A stretch of DNA of 64,000 nt from positions 56,578,882-56,642,881 of the forward strand of contig NC_081824.1 of NCBI RefSeq assembly GCF_030867095.1. The letters run 5' to 3'. The position numbers and the translations under genes were made by a program. A model generated the notes under the pieces. That model did no database searches. It was not told the DNA's origin and worked only from the letters and a program-made list of their open reading frames with translations. This DNA is from Alligator mississippiensis (Eukaryota; Chordata; Crocodylia; Alligatoridae). Below, piece by piece: positions 42,725 through 53,877 of this stretch; within the stretch, counting starts at the first letter, position 1, and each line of letters begins with the position of its first letter.

Positions 42725-44063
42725 AATGTGGTCCCTATTTACAAGAAGGGGAGAAAGGAGGACCCGGGTAACTAGAGACCAGTTAGTCTCACCTTGGTCC
42801 TTGGGAAGACCTTTGAGAAAATAATCAAGGAGCACATCTGTGGGGGCCCAGCATGGGAGGTAATGCTCAGGGGCAACCAACATGGGTTCATTGTGGGCAG
42901 ATTCTGCCTGACTAACCTCGTTTCCTTTTATGACTAGGTCACAAAGTCCTTACATGCGGGTGTTGAGGTGGATGTTATATACCTGGAATTCAAGAAGGCC
43001 TTTGACACTGTTTCTTACCCCATTCTCATAAAAAAAAAAAAAACAAAAAAAAAACTAGGCGACTGCAGCATTGATACCTACACAGTCAGATGGGTGGCAA
43101 ATTGTCTCAATGGTCACACCAAGAGAGTGGTGGTGGATGGGTCATTTTTGACTTGGATGGATATGGGCAGTGGAGTTCCCCAGGGCTCGGTCTTCAGTCC
43201 TGTGCTATTCAACGTCTTTATCAGTGACTTGGAGGTGGGTGTGGAAAGCACGCTGTCCAAATTTGCTGATGACACAAAGATGTGGGGAGAAGTGGGTACA
43301 CTGGAGGGGAGGGACAGAATCCAACTAGATCTAGACAGGTTACAGAGATGGCCAGATGGGAATAGAATGGAGTTCAAAGCAACAAGTGCAAGGTACTACA
43401 TCTAGGGAGAAGGAATCTGCAACATACCTCTAGGCTAGGGAATACCCTTCTCAACAACACAGTGGCAGAAAGGGATCTTGGGGTCATTGCTGACCCCAGG
43501 ATGGACATGAGCCACCAATGTGAGGAAGTGGTCAGTAAGGCCAAATGCACCTTGTTGTGCATCTACAGATACATCACTAGCAGGTCCAGGGAGGTGATCC
43601 TTCCCTCTATGTGGTGCTGGTCAGGCTGCAGTTGCAGTACTGCATCCAGTTCTGGGTGCCACACTTCAAGAGGGATGTGGCTAAACTTGAGTGGATCCAG
43701 AGGAGGACCACTCGCTTGGTCAGGGGGCAACAGGCCAGGCCCTATGAAGATAGACTAAAGGGCCTGAATCTATTCTGCCTTCACAAGAGAAGACTGAGAG
43801 GGGATCTGTTGGCCATCTATAAACTCCCCAGGAGGGACCAGCAGAAAATAGGTGAGGCTCTGTTCCCCTGGACACCATGTCGGATAACAAGGTGTAATGG
43901 CCACAAATTGATTGAGAATAGGTTCAGGCTTGATATCAGGAAGCATTACTTTACGGTTAGGGCTGCCAAGCTCTGGAATGGGCTCTCAGAGGAGATGGTG
44001 CTCTCCCCTACATTGGGGGTCTTCAAGAGGAGTTTGGATAGATATCTGGATGGGGTATTATGA
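42725..44063 (+). pseudogene. CR1-f reverse transcriptase, frameshifted by an A-run
   Basis: Blocks in order: VVPIYKKGRKEDPGN (42730-42775, then a TAG), VDVIYLEFKKAFDTVSYPIL (42965-43030), a long A-run, YTVRWVANCLNGHTKRVVVD, GVPQGSVFSPVLFNVFISDL (43165-43225), KFADDTKMWG (43258-43290), QLDLDRLQRW. The frame breaks near 43385. It resumes with MAERDLGVIADPRMDMSHQC (43462 on) and, in another frame, with YCIQFWVPHFKRDVAKLEWI and KRRLRGDLLAIYKL up to the stop at 44061-44063. Only a few frame changes separate it from a continuous sequence, so it is probably among the younger copies. Confidence 0.9.
43030..43056 (+). repeat. A-run expansion in CR1-f ORF2
   Basis: Two A-runs of 13 and 10, separated by one C, stand between the YPIL and LGDC blocks. 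The homologous place in CR1-a has a run of eight A (10914-10921, minus). Confidence 0.9.
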
Positions 44064-44678
44064 TCTCAGCACTCATTCCTGCCCAGGGCAGGGGGTCAGA
44101 CTTGATGATCTGTTCAGGACCCTTCTGACTCCTGAAACTATGAAACTATGTAGAAACACATAGGAAGGAAATAATAGTCAAGGATACAGAGGTAAACAGA
44201 AACTGAAAAAATGCAATATAGTTTAATGAAAGAAAGATCATATAAATCTATGATCTATTATTCTTCTCTGACAAACTAATTGCTTTTATTGGTAAGAACA
44301 ATGCAGTGGACCTAATCTGCTTGGATTTAAATAAATCTAGGATACTGTGCCTCATAGGAAATAATTAGCTAAATGTTGAAAATTAAAAATAATACTGTAA
44401 TTTCAAGAGAGATAATGAGCAAGCTAAAAAGATAAAAATGGTTACACTGAAAGATGCTTTATCTTATATGAGGAAAGATACATCTATTGTTCCTCATGAA
44501 CCTCTCATAGGATCCAAATTTCTTAATAGTTTAATTAGTTTGAATTAGAAAAAAATTAATGAAATTCGTTAATGAAAAAGTTAGACCATATTGACAATAT
44601 GAAAGAGAATCAGTTTATTATACTAGAGGAATTAGATAAACCTGCAAATGTAAGTAGCAAATTTACTTGCCCTTAGGA

Positions 44679-45491
44679 GGGATTACTCATGTGCTCACCT
44701 GACCAGGAGCAAATCTGCTCCTGGTCAGCTGGCCACCAGGGGGCAGGAGGTTACTACCTCCTCCTGGGAGCTGCCTGCTGCCAGAGCCTGGGTGGGGATT
44801 TAGTCTTCCTGCCCTGACAACAGGGAGTTCCAAAGCCCCAGCTCTGAGATCCTTATCAGAGCAGCAACCACAGACCTTGGGCTGGGAGATAAGGATTTGC
44901 CAGCACCAGCCTCACAGACATGGAGCTTGTGCTGGGAGATGAGAATCTCCCAGAACTGTCTGTGTGACTGCAGAGCTGGTGCTGAGAGCTCCCTGCTTGG
45001 TAAGGGCTGGGAAGTCTGGTTCCTGCCCTGCTCCATGATGGGGTGATTGAGGCATCGGGCTTGGAAAGAGCCACAGAGGTGGGATAGGTCTCAGCCCCCT
45101 GTCCCAATTCACCAGTCCCCTCCGTTGCAACTCTTTCCAAGTCTTCTGCCCCCCAGTTGGGGAGCCGGGGTCAGGAGCTCCCTGCTGCAGAGGCAGAGGG
45201 ACATTGTCCCTCCCCCAGCATCAGGCATCACCTGGTGGCAGGGTGCAATGTCCCAGCCCCAGACAGTCTCCTGTCCTGGTGCTCTCTGCTAGTCCCTGGG
45301 CTAGCACCCAGGGGGAGCCTAGAGCCCCAAGGAAGCAGAGCCCCAGGAAGCAGGTACAATTTGCTGCTGTTAGCAGCAAGTCTGCTCCCACTTCCCTACA
45401 CATGTAGACACCTGCCTGACAGCATTTACATACAGGTAAGTTTATTTACTATTAAACTGTTCCTGCATCAAATGTATGTGTAGACTCACCC
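44679..45491. mobile_element. GC-rich DNA element inserted in the old LINE
   Basis: The right end reversed reads GGGTGAGTCTACACATACAT, the terminal pattern of the MITE group. The left end near 44679 (GGGATTACTCATGTGC) is a poor counterpart. The composition changes sharply to GC-rich between these limits, and the sequences outside are LINE-like. Open frames inside show no domain. Confidence 0.55.
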
Positions 45492-45582
45492 TGAGTGACT
45501 AATAAAAAAATTGTATTACACTTGGGGCTCATGTTTGGAGCTAATGGAGGAATGGAGGGACCCAGTGTTTTAACTGATCAGA

Positions 45583-45804
45583 GGGTGTCTCTACATGTGT
45601 GCCTGACTGTGCAGTAACTGCTATTACTGCACACTCCTGGTGGTGCACAAGTCATTTCTGACCCTACTGCACAGCAGCAACCAGTTACTGTGCAGTAGTG
45701 TTAATATCTTGGTTCATGCCCGTTGACACTACATAGCCATAGTGACAAGCTATGTCACTGTAGCTCATTGTTATGGCAACATAGCATTTTGTGTAGACAC
45801 ACCC
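45583..45804. mobile_element. MITE with AGA duplication, in the old LINE
   Basis: Ends GGGTGTCTCTACATGTG and reversed GGGTGTGTCTACACAAAA. AGA at 45580-45582 and 45805-45807. The interior repeats ACTGTGCAGTAACTG-type words, like the sub-terminal parts of the Myb/SANT transposons, and ends with GCTATGTCACTGTAGC/ATAGC words like the element at 25027. Confidence 0.82.
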
Positions 45805-46440
45805 AGAGTATAATAAACTGTCAGTCTGATACAGTTTAAGACTGATGCAATTCTAAGGTAGGGAGACAGACATTGGTTAGAATTAATTTAGCATATTGAA
45901 TACAGTTCTGGAAATTTATATTTTAAAATGCTGCAGTGAAGAGCTACTAGGGATGCTTAGGGAAATTGGGAAACTGTCTTATGAGTGGAGGATAGATGAG
46001 ATTGGTTTATTTGGTTTAGCAAAACTGATTTATTTTTATAAATAATTTCAAGGGATTAATAGCAAAGAAGAGTTACTTAAGTTAAATACTGGTACAATAT
46101 CAAATGGGTACAAACTCATGATGAAAAATATAGATTGGAAATTAGAGAAAGGTTTCTAACAATCATAACAAAGTGATGGGATCAAGGAACTTGAATTCCT
46201 TCAAGATAGAGCATGCCAAGTTTATGAAAAGGAAGATACAAGATTGCTATTGCTATGATAAGATTACTATTTTGGAATAGTATTTAAAAAGTATGATATG
46301 CCATTTAGAGTGTTTGGTACATCCATGAAGAAGTTAAAAGGAAATTTGATCTCCATGTAAGTTGTTTGTATCTATGGGATGTGTCATATAATGTTATACT
46401 TCTGGGTTTGACCAACTACCTTTGCTTCAGGGATGTTTTC

Positions 46441-47690
46441 TTTTATCTGCAGCTCCTGAGCCTGTGGACGTGGATATTCATGGTAGGATGCCATAGCAAG
46501 TTGTGGACAAAGACATTTCTGCATGTGGAATGAACATGAGAAGACACTTGCTACAGGCCTGTTCAGGAAACCTCTGGTCAGGGGCCACTATGAGGGAAAC
46601 TCCCCAGGGTGAAGATTGGAGACCAGTCAATCAGGAGAGGCCTAGGTGCTTAGCTGTGCTTGGCAATATTTGGAAGCCCAGGGAGTCCTCAGGCTATGCT
46701 GGGATACATGCACAAGGGCACCCTGTCTGCATGCTTTCACTAGCACAGGCTGCCTGCACACCTCCTCCCCTCATGGGGAAAACATCTGCATGGTGCTCTC
46801 AGTCAAAACTTAAATTGCTCAAACTAAACCACGTAACTTAAAACGGGTTCTTCTCCACACTTTGTGAATGCTTGTACCCACCCTTAGGAAGCAAAGAATA
46901 TTTCCTTGGGATGGACAGTTATCTGGCTCTGAAAGCTCATAAATCACCCCAAATTCATGCAAATCTCAAAGGATCTGCCAGAGGACTAGGGACATCTAGT
47001 TTTGTATCTTACTCATATGTAGTCTTTGCATCTCACCCTTTCTACTTAACTCAGTTAAGGACACTGACTGTGGACTTCTTCACCCAGAGCAACTCTCTGC
47101 AGTGAAACACCCTGGAATAGGTGGGATGCAAGCTGAATTCAGCAACTTGGCCATTGGTAATGTTTTATGACAGATACCCACAGGGCTGGAAAGATGGAAA
47201 GGAAGAATTATGTTTAGGGAACATCCTTTCTTCTTGACTCCACCCACTCACTCCCAGCTGACATGCAGATCCAAGAGGTATTTATTGACTGTTTGACCTA
47301 TGGCAATGTATTTATGTTGGTACAGAGTTATTATAATCATTTCATAATCACTGGGAATGGATTTCACCAGGTTTTTTTTACCTTTTTTTTCCTTTGAAGA
47401 ACATTATCTCTTCTTGGACCATTACCATCTTAGTACATATTATAGACTATGGGCCCTGACCTATGCTCAATTTGTGTTGTTCTAAATTTGTGGAATTTTG
47501 TGCTGTAGCAAAGTTCAGATATAACCAGAGCAGGTAAATGTTTATGTTCCCACAAGTCCAAGCATGCTTATTTCTACCATTGCAGGGATGCTGCACAGAT
47601 ATTCCATCGTGCCTTCCTAACTTCATTTGATTTGTGTGAACAGTGCACAGGAAAGTACTGATTGCCTATTTGATGACACTGCCCCTGTCC
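46441..47690. other. Unclassified, partly repeat-like
   Basis: 46500-46870 is less AT-rich than its surroundings and may be a further decayed DNA element. I could not pair its ends. No exon recognised. Confidence 0.35.
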
Positions 47691-47734
47691 TCACCCCGGC
47701 TCATGGGGGAAAATGAGGTTATGGGGCTGATGGG

Positions 47735-47830
47735 CTTATGGGGAAAACTAAGGCAGTGGCGCTGGGAGGCTAATAGGGAAACTGAGGCACGGATAGGTTG
47801 GAGGGGAAAACTCAGTCTCACAGGGCCAAA
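47735..47830 (-). mobile_element. Possible MIR-like fragment
   Basis: GGGAAACTGAGGCACGGATA followed by GGTT..GGGAAAACTCAGTCTCACA resembles the reversed MIR core (GGAAACTGAGGCACAGAGAGGTTAAGTGACTTGCCCAAGGTCACA). Similarity is short and could be coincidental. Confidence 0.35.
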
Positions 47831-49379
47831 TTCTGGTAGTAGGGCCCCACAGTGCTCTTTTCCTGGGTATACTGGTAGCATCTTAGCCCTTGCATGCATT
47901 GTGAGAAGGTTCAAAGGGCCAGTTCATGGCTTATTAGGACAATTTAGGGTTAGTTTTTGCCTCTAAAGAAGTGAATGGGGGCCGAGAGCAGTGCTTCTGG
48001 GATACTGGAGGTAGTGATATGTCTGTGGAGAAGGCACACATTCAATGTTCCGATCACAGATATCACTCTCACAATGAACCTTGAATGAAAGGGCATCATT
48101 TTAAATTCTTGCCCTTGTAACATCAGAAACAGCTTGAAAGTGTGTCTGCTAACACTCTGGGATGTTGCAAAAGCATCAGAATGGCACAAATTGAACATGT
48201 TGCAAGACCCTAAGACTGTCACCAATAATTCATGTAATATCTCTGTCAGTAAAGTAGACATAAATGCCTGACACTATTATACAGATGCCTTAGGTCATGA
48301 ACCTTATTTGCCAGCCCCTTAAAAAAATCACATTGGGATGTATGAGAGTTGTGATTCAAAGTCTGAATACTATTATCATGAAACAACAGTGAGCTATTTT
48401 TAGCTTAAGAAATATTGGACAGCTCAAGAAATATTTTTAAAAGTAAGAAAGCTTAAAAATGGATATTCCAAAGTAGTTCTGAGGAGTATACATTGATAAA
48501 AGAACAGGTACAGACAACCATGCACCACACAGCTCCTGTATAAGCTATAATCAGGATGTTTCTCAAAAGAAAGAGCTTTGCATTGCATGTATGGGGACAT
48601 ACATTCAAATATTTATGTATATTTAAACATATTTAAACATGGAAGCTATCAAGATCTACTGGGATTTTTCCTTTCTTCTTCTCATCCCTCCTTCATTAGT
48701 CCCCATCCTTTCAACCATCCCATTGTAAAAAGTTCCATACTCCAAAGTCAAGATTATGACATGGTTAGATTGCGCCCTCTTGTCACACAGCTTTGTGGAC
48801 CTGTACAGGATTAAAAAGAACTGCCTGCAATACAGCTCATAAATTGCATAAATAGGGGAGTGCAGAGACTGCACCGGATATTCCTCAGATAAACAAATGT
48901 ATAGACCCGAGGTTCTGACACCTTTCTCAAAGTGCCTGTCAGGTAAATTGACTGAATAAAAGGGTGAAGTTTTGAGTCCTGATAAGCTCGTCTGCTACCA
49001 CTCTATATGCCTAGGGAATCTGTCCCTGTCCCTGTCTCCCTCTAGGGCAAGAGCTACACATCAAAGAAATGGCACAGGTTTACAGTATTATCAACAGCTA
49101 ATGCCAGTGTAGTGCAAGCTACAGAGAGCCTTTACTAAGTTAAGAAAAAGGACCAACCAACCAGTGGCTGACTGAGCTAAGATAATGAGGCATGGCAGTT
49201 TCTGTAGCCAACAGCACAGAAGGCATATATTGCTAGTATTGTGTCCAGTCTATTTTGCCTCTCCAGTCCAAATGGCCAGGTATGCATTTATAGTTGGGTT
49301 GAATGAGGTAGACTTTGGTACAATTCAGAATAAAGCTCAAACTCACACCTCTGGAGGTACTTTACATGCTCTGCTGCTA
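47831..49379. other. AT-rich stretch, nothing identified
   Basis: No gene, repeat end or tandem array recognised. Confidence 0.5.
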
Positions 49380-49387
49380 CTCCCATC

Positions 49388-49694
49388 CAGTGCCGGATTA
49401 TGACATGCTGAGGCCCTAAACTATGTCCAGTTTAACAGGAGCCGTACAATAAAAATAACCCATGAAATCCATGAAAATGGATTTTCATGAAATTTTAAGA
49501 TGAATTATTGTTATTTCTGCACTAATTTATGAACTCAATATAAATAATAATTGTGGAGACATATATATGTATATTTGTTCATATGAGAATGAAAATGTCC
49601 AATTTGTTTTTTTTTCTTATTTAGAGGCCCCTTATATTGTGAGACCCTAAGCTGTAGCTTCAGTTTAAGTAGCTTAAGCCTAAATCCAACACTG
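49388..49694. mobile_element. hAT-like element with 8-bp duplication
   Basis: Ends CAGTGCCGGATTATGACA and reversed CAGTGTTGGATTTAGGCT. Flanks CTCCCATC (49380-49387) and CTCCCATA (49695-49702) match at 7 of 8 positions, the duplication length of hAT transposons. The inner GAGGCCCTAAACT and GAGACCCTAAGCT (right) continue the symmetry. Non-coding. Confidence 0.85.
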
Positions 49695-49702
49695 CTCCCA
49701 TA

Positions 49703-51790
49703 CCCTTATCAGGAACTCTGCCATAGTCTAGCTAAAAATGTTTAGATTTTTTTTAACAAACTTCCCATTATAATTTGAGAGACCATTGCTTTTATCAATA
49801 GGCAATCAATATCTCAAGTTTTCAAGTACTGCTTACAGTTGCCTAGTAAATGTAAGTCAGTGAAAGAAGAGCCACTCATCATAATCCTCTATGGATGCTG
49901 GAAAACATGAGGAATGATTTTGCTTCTATAAAACTAATGTTCCTTCAACTAAAAGATAATTAGTTTGGGGTTGGGAACTAAGCAACTTGCATAATTTATG
50001 TGGTTTATGCATTCGTTGGCATATTTCCCTTTGGTGAATCACATTCATGAAAGGTATGGGCAAGTATCAAGACAATTGAGTGTCAGAAGCTTTAAATCTG
50101 TCATGTTTCAAACTAAGTTATCTGCCAGAGGGACTCTACAAAAATGTTTTTTTTCCATGCCCCCCACCCCTCCCGCCACTACCCCCCATGACTGAAAACT
50201 ACTGCACAGTAAACCAAATGATACAATGGGACTATATATATTTTACCCAGTTTAATTAAGTTATGCATGCTAAAAAAAAGCTCCACATTTCAGCTAGTAA
50301 TTCTCTTACTGACTGTGGCACTGACATAAACCAGCCATGTATCAGTAATAGAGAGAACTAAAATTTATTATATGATTGATTTTCTTTAATAGAGCTAGGC
50401 CTACAATAATTTTTAACATGAATAGCAACCACATAGACAACAAAGAATAGCTTTCTCATAAAACTACAAACAATAGCAATCCATTTGAAAAGGGCACTTG
50501 TTGAAAGATGTGTGGCTGCCATTAAGGCTAGTCAATTTTTTGCAGAAATATGAAAAGAATTTTAAAGGCATTTAAGATCATCAAATATCTTATGTGGACT
50601 CTCTACACTCAAAGAAATTTCCAATAAAATCAGCACAATTTTTTCCAATATATTTTAGTGAGATTTGAACTAAAAGGTTTTTTTTTTATTATTATCGTTG
50701 TTGTTTTGCTTTACTTAAAGGGCCAGCTGTAAACATTAAATTATGGTGATTTCCACAAGGCCATTTAACACTGTGCTAGTTTACAGGTAAATGAAAGTAA
50801 AAAGACCCTAAACAAAGTCTATATTCACAACAGGGATAGATGAAATCAGATTTCTTTTTTTGACAGAATTTTGGTTTTCTTTGGGATGTTCAGAATATGT
50901 AAGAAAATGCCTAAATAATACAAGATAAGGTGTCTCTTACAGATTGAGCTACCATAAAAGAATATCTTTCAAAAACTAATAAAAAAAGAAATGATGCAAG
51001 AGACAAAGACATCAGGGAAATAATATGAACAGTCTTTTCCCACTGCTTCAGTACTGTATAGATTAATAGAAATAATGAGTGCCACAAAGCACTGGGGAGT
51101 CAGCCACAGCAGGACTCTCATCCTGGTGATTGAAAGGAGCAGAAGGAGCTCTGATTTTCCATGATGAAAATCCCAATATGAAATGCCAAAATATATAGAT
51201 ATTTAGAATGCATTTTATTATAATGCTTGACGCACTGGTAGGCTTCCAAATTGCTTTAAAATTGTAAAATTGTAAAAATATCAATAAAACATTGTTTTCA
51301 ACTGATACCTACATATATATATAGATATATATATATATATCTATATATATATATAGTGGCATTTCATTGTAATCACAGAAAAAATGTGGATTTTTAATCA
51401 GAAATGTTTTTTAACATAAAACCAGTATCCCTGATGATAATCTCCCCAGATTAAAACATCTAAATAGTCTCTTTTTAACACCTATCTTCTGCCATCCAGG
51501 AATTACTTCACTGAAGCCTAGATTTATTTCCTCCTCCTCTGCATAAAATTTTCACTGATTTTGATCTTTCTTATAATATACTGCCACCAGTGTGACTCAT
51601 TCTGTGACTACACACATGCACTTGTGTGCAGTGTAATAATATTTATAGTGAAGGGGAATATTTAGTATCAGTAATACTATTTTTAACTGTCAAAAGCATT
51701 TTGCTGAAGATATAGGCTCAAACCTATAAGAGCTAAAATCTGGGCATCTGGTCCCCAAGGTATTAGATCCCACCTTGGGTCTTTGGCTTC
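49703..51790. other. AT-rich stretch with a TA repeat
   Basis: 51311-51355 is a (TA)n run with two inner CTATA/TAGATA breaks that make it a near-perfect palindrome. Nothing else recognised. Confidence 0.55.
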
Positions 51791-51793
51791 CTA

Positions 51794-53874
51794 TGGGCAT
51801 GTCAACGCATGCAGGCATGTGTGCTTGCAGCAGCTCAGATAGAAGCAGTGCAAATTTGAGCTGGGACTTTTTTCCTCAGTGCACATGCTCTAACATGCAC
51901 TTTGGTGTGCAGCAAATTGTGCCACTTGGGGCAAAATAACGCTGCCTGGCTACTCCTGGATCTGCAGCCAGGGGGAGCTAAAGCCCAGGGCCAGCATCTG
52001 TGCTGTACCCAGCAGTATAAAAAGCTGCCCTGTCCTGGCCCCATCAGTACAAAAAGCTGCCTGTCAAGGAGCTCAGGGCTACTCCCTCTCTGGATCTTCT
52101 GGGTCCCAGCCAATTGGTAACTGGGGACACTACCCCTTGTGCCAGCTAGACTGCTGAAGCAGCCAGGAGAGTTTCATGAACCCTTTACCCACTGCAGCAG
52201 TCTGGCAGTGGGGGCTGCTGCCTGGCTTTGACCCAGATGGGGACTGCACACCCAGTAGAGGCATCTTCCCCTCTGGGCCAGCTGCCAGCGGGCTGTAGCT
52301 ACAAAGTTGGCCTTTGTGCAGCACTACTGCCATGTGTGTCCTCTACCCAGCCATCTGGGCAGAACTGTCAAAGCATGTCCTCCTGGTCCCAATTGGTCAG
52401 GAGGTCAGCCACGTCCAGGTGCCAGTTCTGAGCAGGCTCCTCTGCCTGGGTCCTGCCACTGGCCTCCCTAGCAGGAATTCTGATGTTCCCTATTTGAAAA
52501 CTGAAAAACCCCTGATAAAAAAAACCCAAAGTCACTCTGTAAAATACCTCAAAATCCAAGTTCCTCCACAATTAAAACAAAAGACCACTATATATAGAGA
52601 GAGTGAGAGACAGTGATCAGTTAGGCAATATTTTATTGATATATCTAGTGTTAAAGCAATCTGGAACCCTACGAGTGTCTCTATCATCATAATAAAGTGA
52701 ATTTTAAATACCTATATGTTTTGCTGCGCCTCCAACAGGGGCCACAGCCCCCCCAATAGGAAACAGAGGCCCCCAACAGGGGCCACAGCCTCCCCAACAA
52801 GGGTTACAGCCCCCGACAGGGACCACAGCCCCCCACAGGGGTTACAGCCCCACAACAGGTTCCAAATGACCCTCACAGAGGCTACCACACCCTTGCAGTG
52901 CCTGCATGCCTCACCCCTGCTTGCTCCCCCAGCCTCCTGGATTGCTACCACACCTGGCCCCATCCCTTGCCAGCTCCTGCAGCCCCCATAATGGTGGCCC
53001 TGCCTGGCCCCATCCCCCACTTGCACCCCCAGCCCCCAATGGCTGCCCCCTCCACCCCAGCCTCCTGAGCTTAAAAAAAGAAAAAGAAAAAAAAAAAGCC
53101 TCTATTCACCACAGAAACAGGGGTAGCGAGGGGCAGCGGGGCCTGGGCTGGGGCTGCTGCAGATGTCACCCAGCCCCGTGCTGTGTGAGGAGGGCCCCAG
53201 TGCTGCTGCTGCTGCCAGTGAGTGAGTGTGTGTGTGTGGGGGGGGAGGGGGGGGGTTAATTGCCAGGATGCTGGGATGAGAGGCAGCAATGGAGGCTCAA
53301 GGCAATGGGGGGGAGGGGGGGCTGGGGCTGGGCAGGGCAGTGATCAGGGGGGCTCAGAAGGCAGGGGCAATGGGGCTGGGTGGGGCAGCGATGGGGGGCT
53401 TGGGGGACAGGCAAGGGATGAGGCCGGGTGGGGGCCAGGGTCAAGGGGGCTAGGGGAGCAGGCAGGGCCAGTGGAGGTCCCCCCATGGTCCCCTCCCTGC
53501 TCCTCCAGCCCTCCCCCCTCATCTGCTACCTACCAGTACTGGAGCCTGGGTCCAGCTCCCTGTGGCTGGTATGTTGCCTGCCCTGCACAGGCAGGCAGTG
53601 TGCTTCAGCACCAGGGTGAGGGCCAGCCATAGAGATGCTCTGGCTGCTACCAGAGCATCTCTGTGGAGGACCCAGCCTTTGGCTGCCTCAGGGCATGTTC
53701 CAGGACTGTGCCTGACTGGCTTTTTTCCACTGTATTTTTTTTTTTTTTTGGACCTCCTGTATATCCAGCTATGCAAATTTGCAGCTCAAGGAACATTTTC
53801 TCACTCCCTCATGTGCCTGTGGCAGCATCTCAAAGGGCTTTGAGATGCTGCAAGATGCACGTGTGGACATGCCC
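51794..53874. mobile_element. 2.1-kb inverted-repeat DNA element (CTA duplication)
   Basis: Left end TGGGCATGTCAACGCATGCA and right end reversed GGGCATGTCCACACGTGCA. CTA at 51791-51793 and 53875-53877. The second halves of the ends also pair (CTTGCAGCA on both sides). The interior is mosaic: a GC-rich left part, an AT-rich part at 52500-52715 that looks like a later insertion, a minisatellite (52730-52870) and a very GC-rich right part (53000-53600). No transposase or other domain in the frames. Confidence 0.68.
52730..52872. repeat. Minisatellite, about 20-25 bp unit
   Basis: About six imperfect copies of a CCAACAGGGG(C/T)(C/T)ACAGCCCC unit (for example at 52733, 52771, 52795, 52815 and 52831). 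It lies inside the 2.1-kb element. The frames across it are repeats of the same residues and not protein genes. Confidence 0.85.
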
Positions 53875-53877
53875 CTA

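Larger units (their letters stand above)
42640..44160 (+). mobile_element. CR1 LINE copy f, 5' truncated, well preserved
   Basis: Begins at the GTCATAGCAAGGGCCCTGGC word of the reverse transcriptase region and ends with the CR1 3' tail GAAACTATGAAACTATG (44137-44153), a partial repeat typical of CR1 ends. It lies inside the older L3-like LINE and is in the same orientation. It is the only copy here in which the catalytic box KFADDTKMWG is unchanged. Confidence 0.93.
41125..46440 (+). mobile_element. Old L3/CR1-like LINE split by four insertions
   Basis: Pieces at 41125-41517, 41966-42640, 44160-44678, 45492-45579 and 45808-46440 are in the order of one LINE. Piece 1 shows endonuclease blocks (GRAQIFLDEISELLKDLS, then EKNVGSRNHELIMFNIN with the R-N-H version of S-D-H). 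Piece 2 shows the linker (ARIQNKGKIVEKDYG). Piece 3 shows reverse transcriptase (SDKLIAFIGKNNAVDLICLD then LNKS, the D.(S)KAFD region). The last piece shows the C-terminal tail (GYKLMMKNIDWKLEKGF-like). All are AT-rich and heavily mutated. The total of LINE-derived sequence is about 2.4 kb. Confidence 0.7.

Noticed and set aside
53222..53632. 136-codon frame with G-rich repeats
   Set aside because: Translation of GGGGGA-type low-complexity DNA within the 2.1-kb element.
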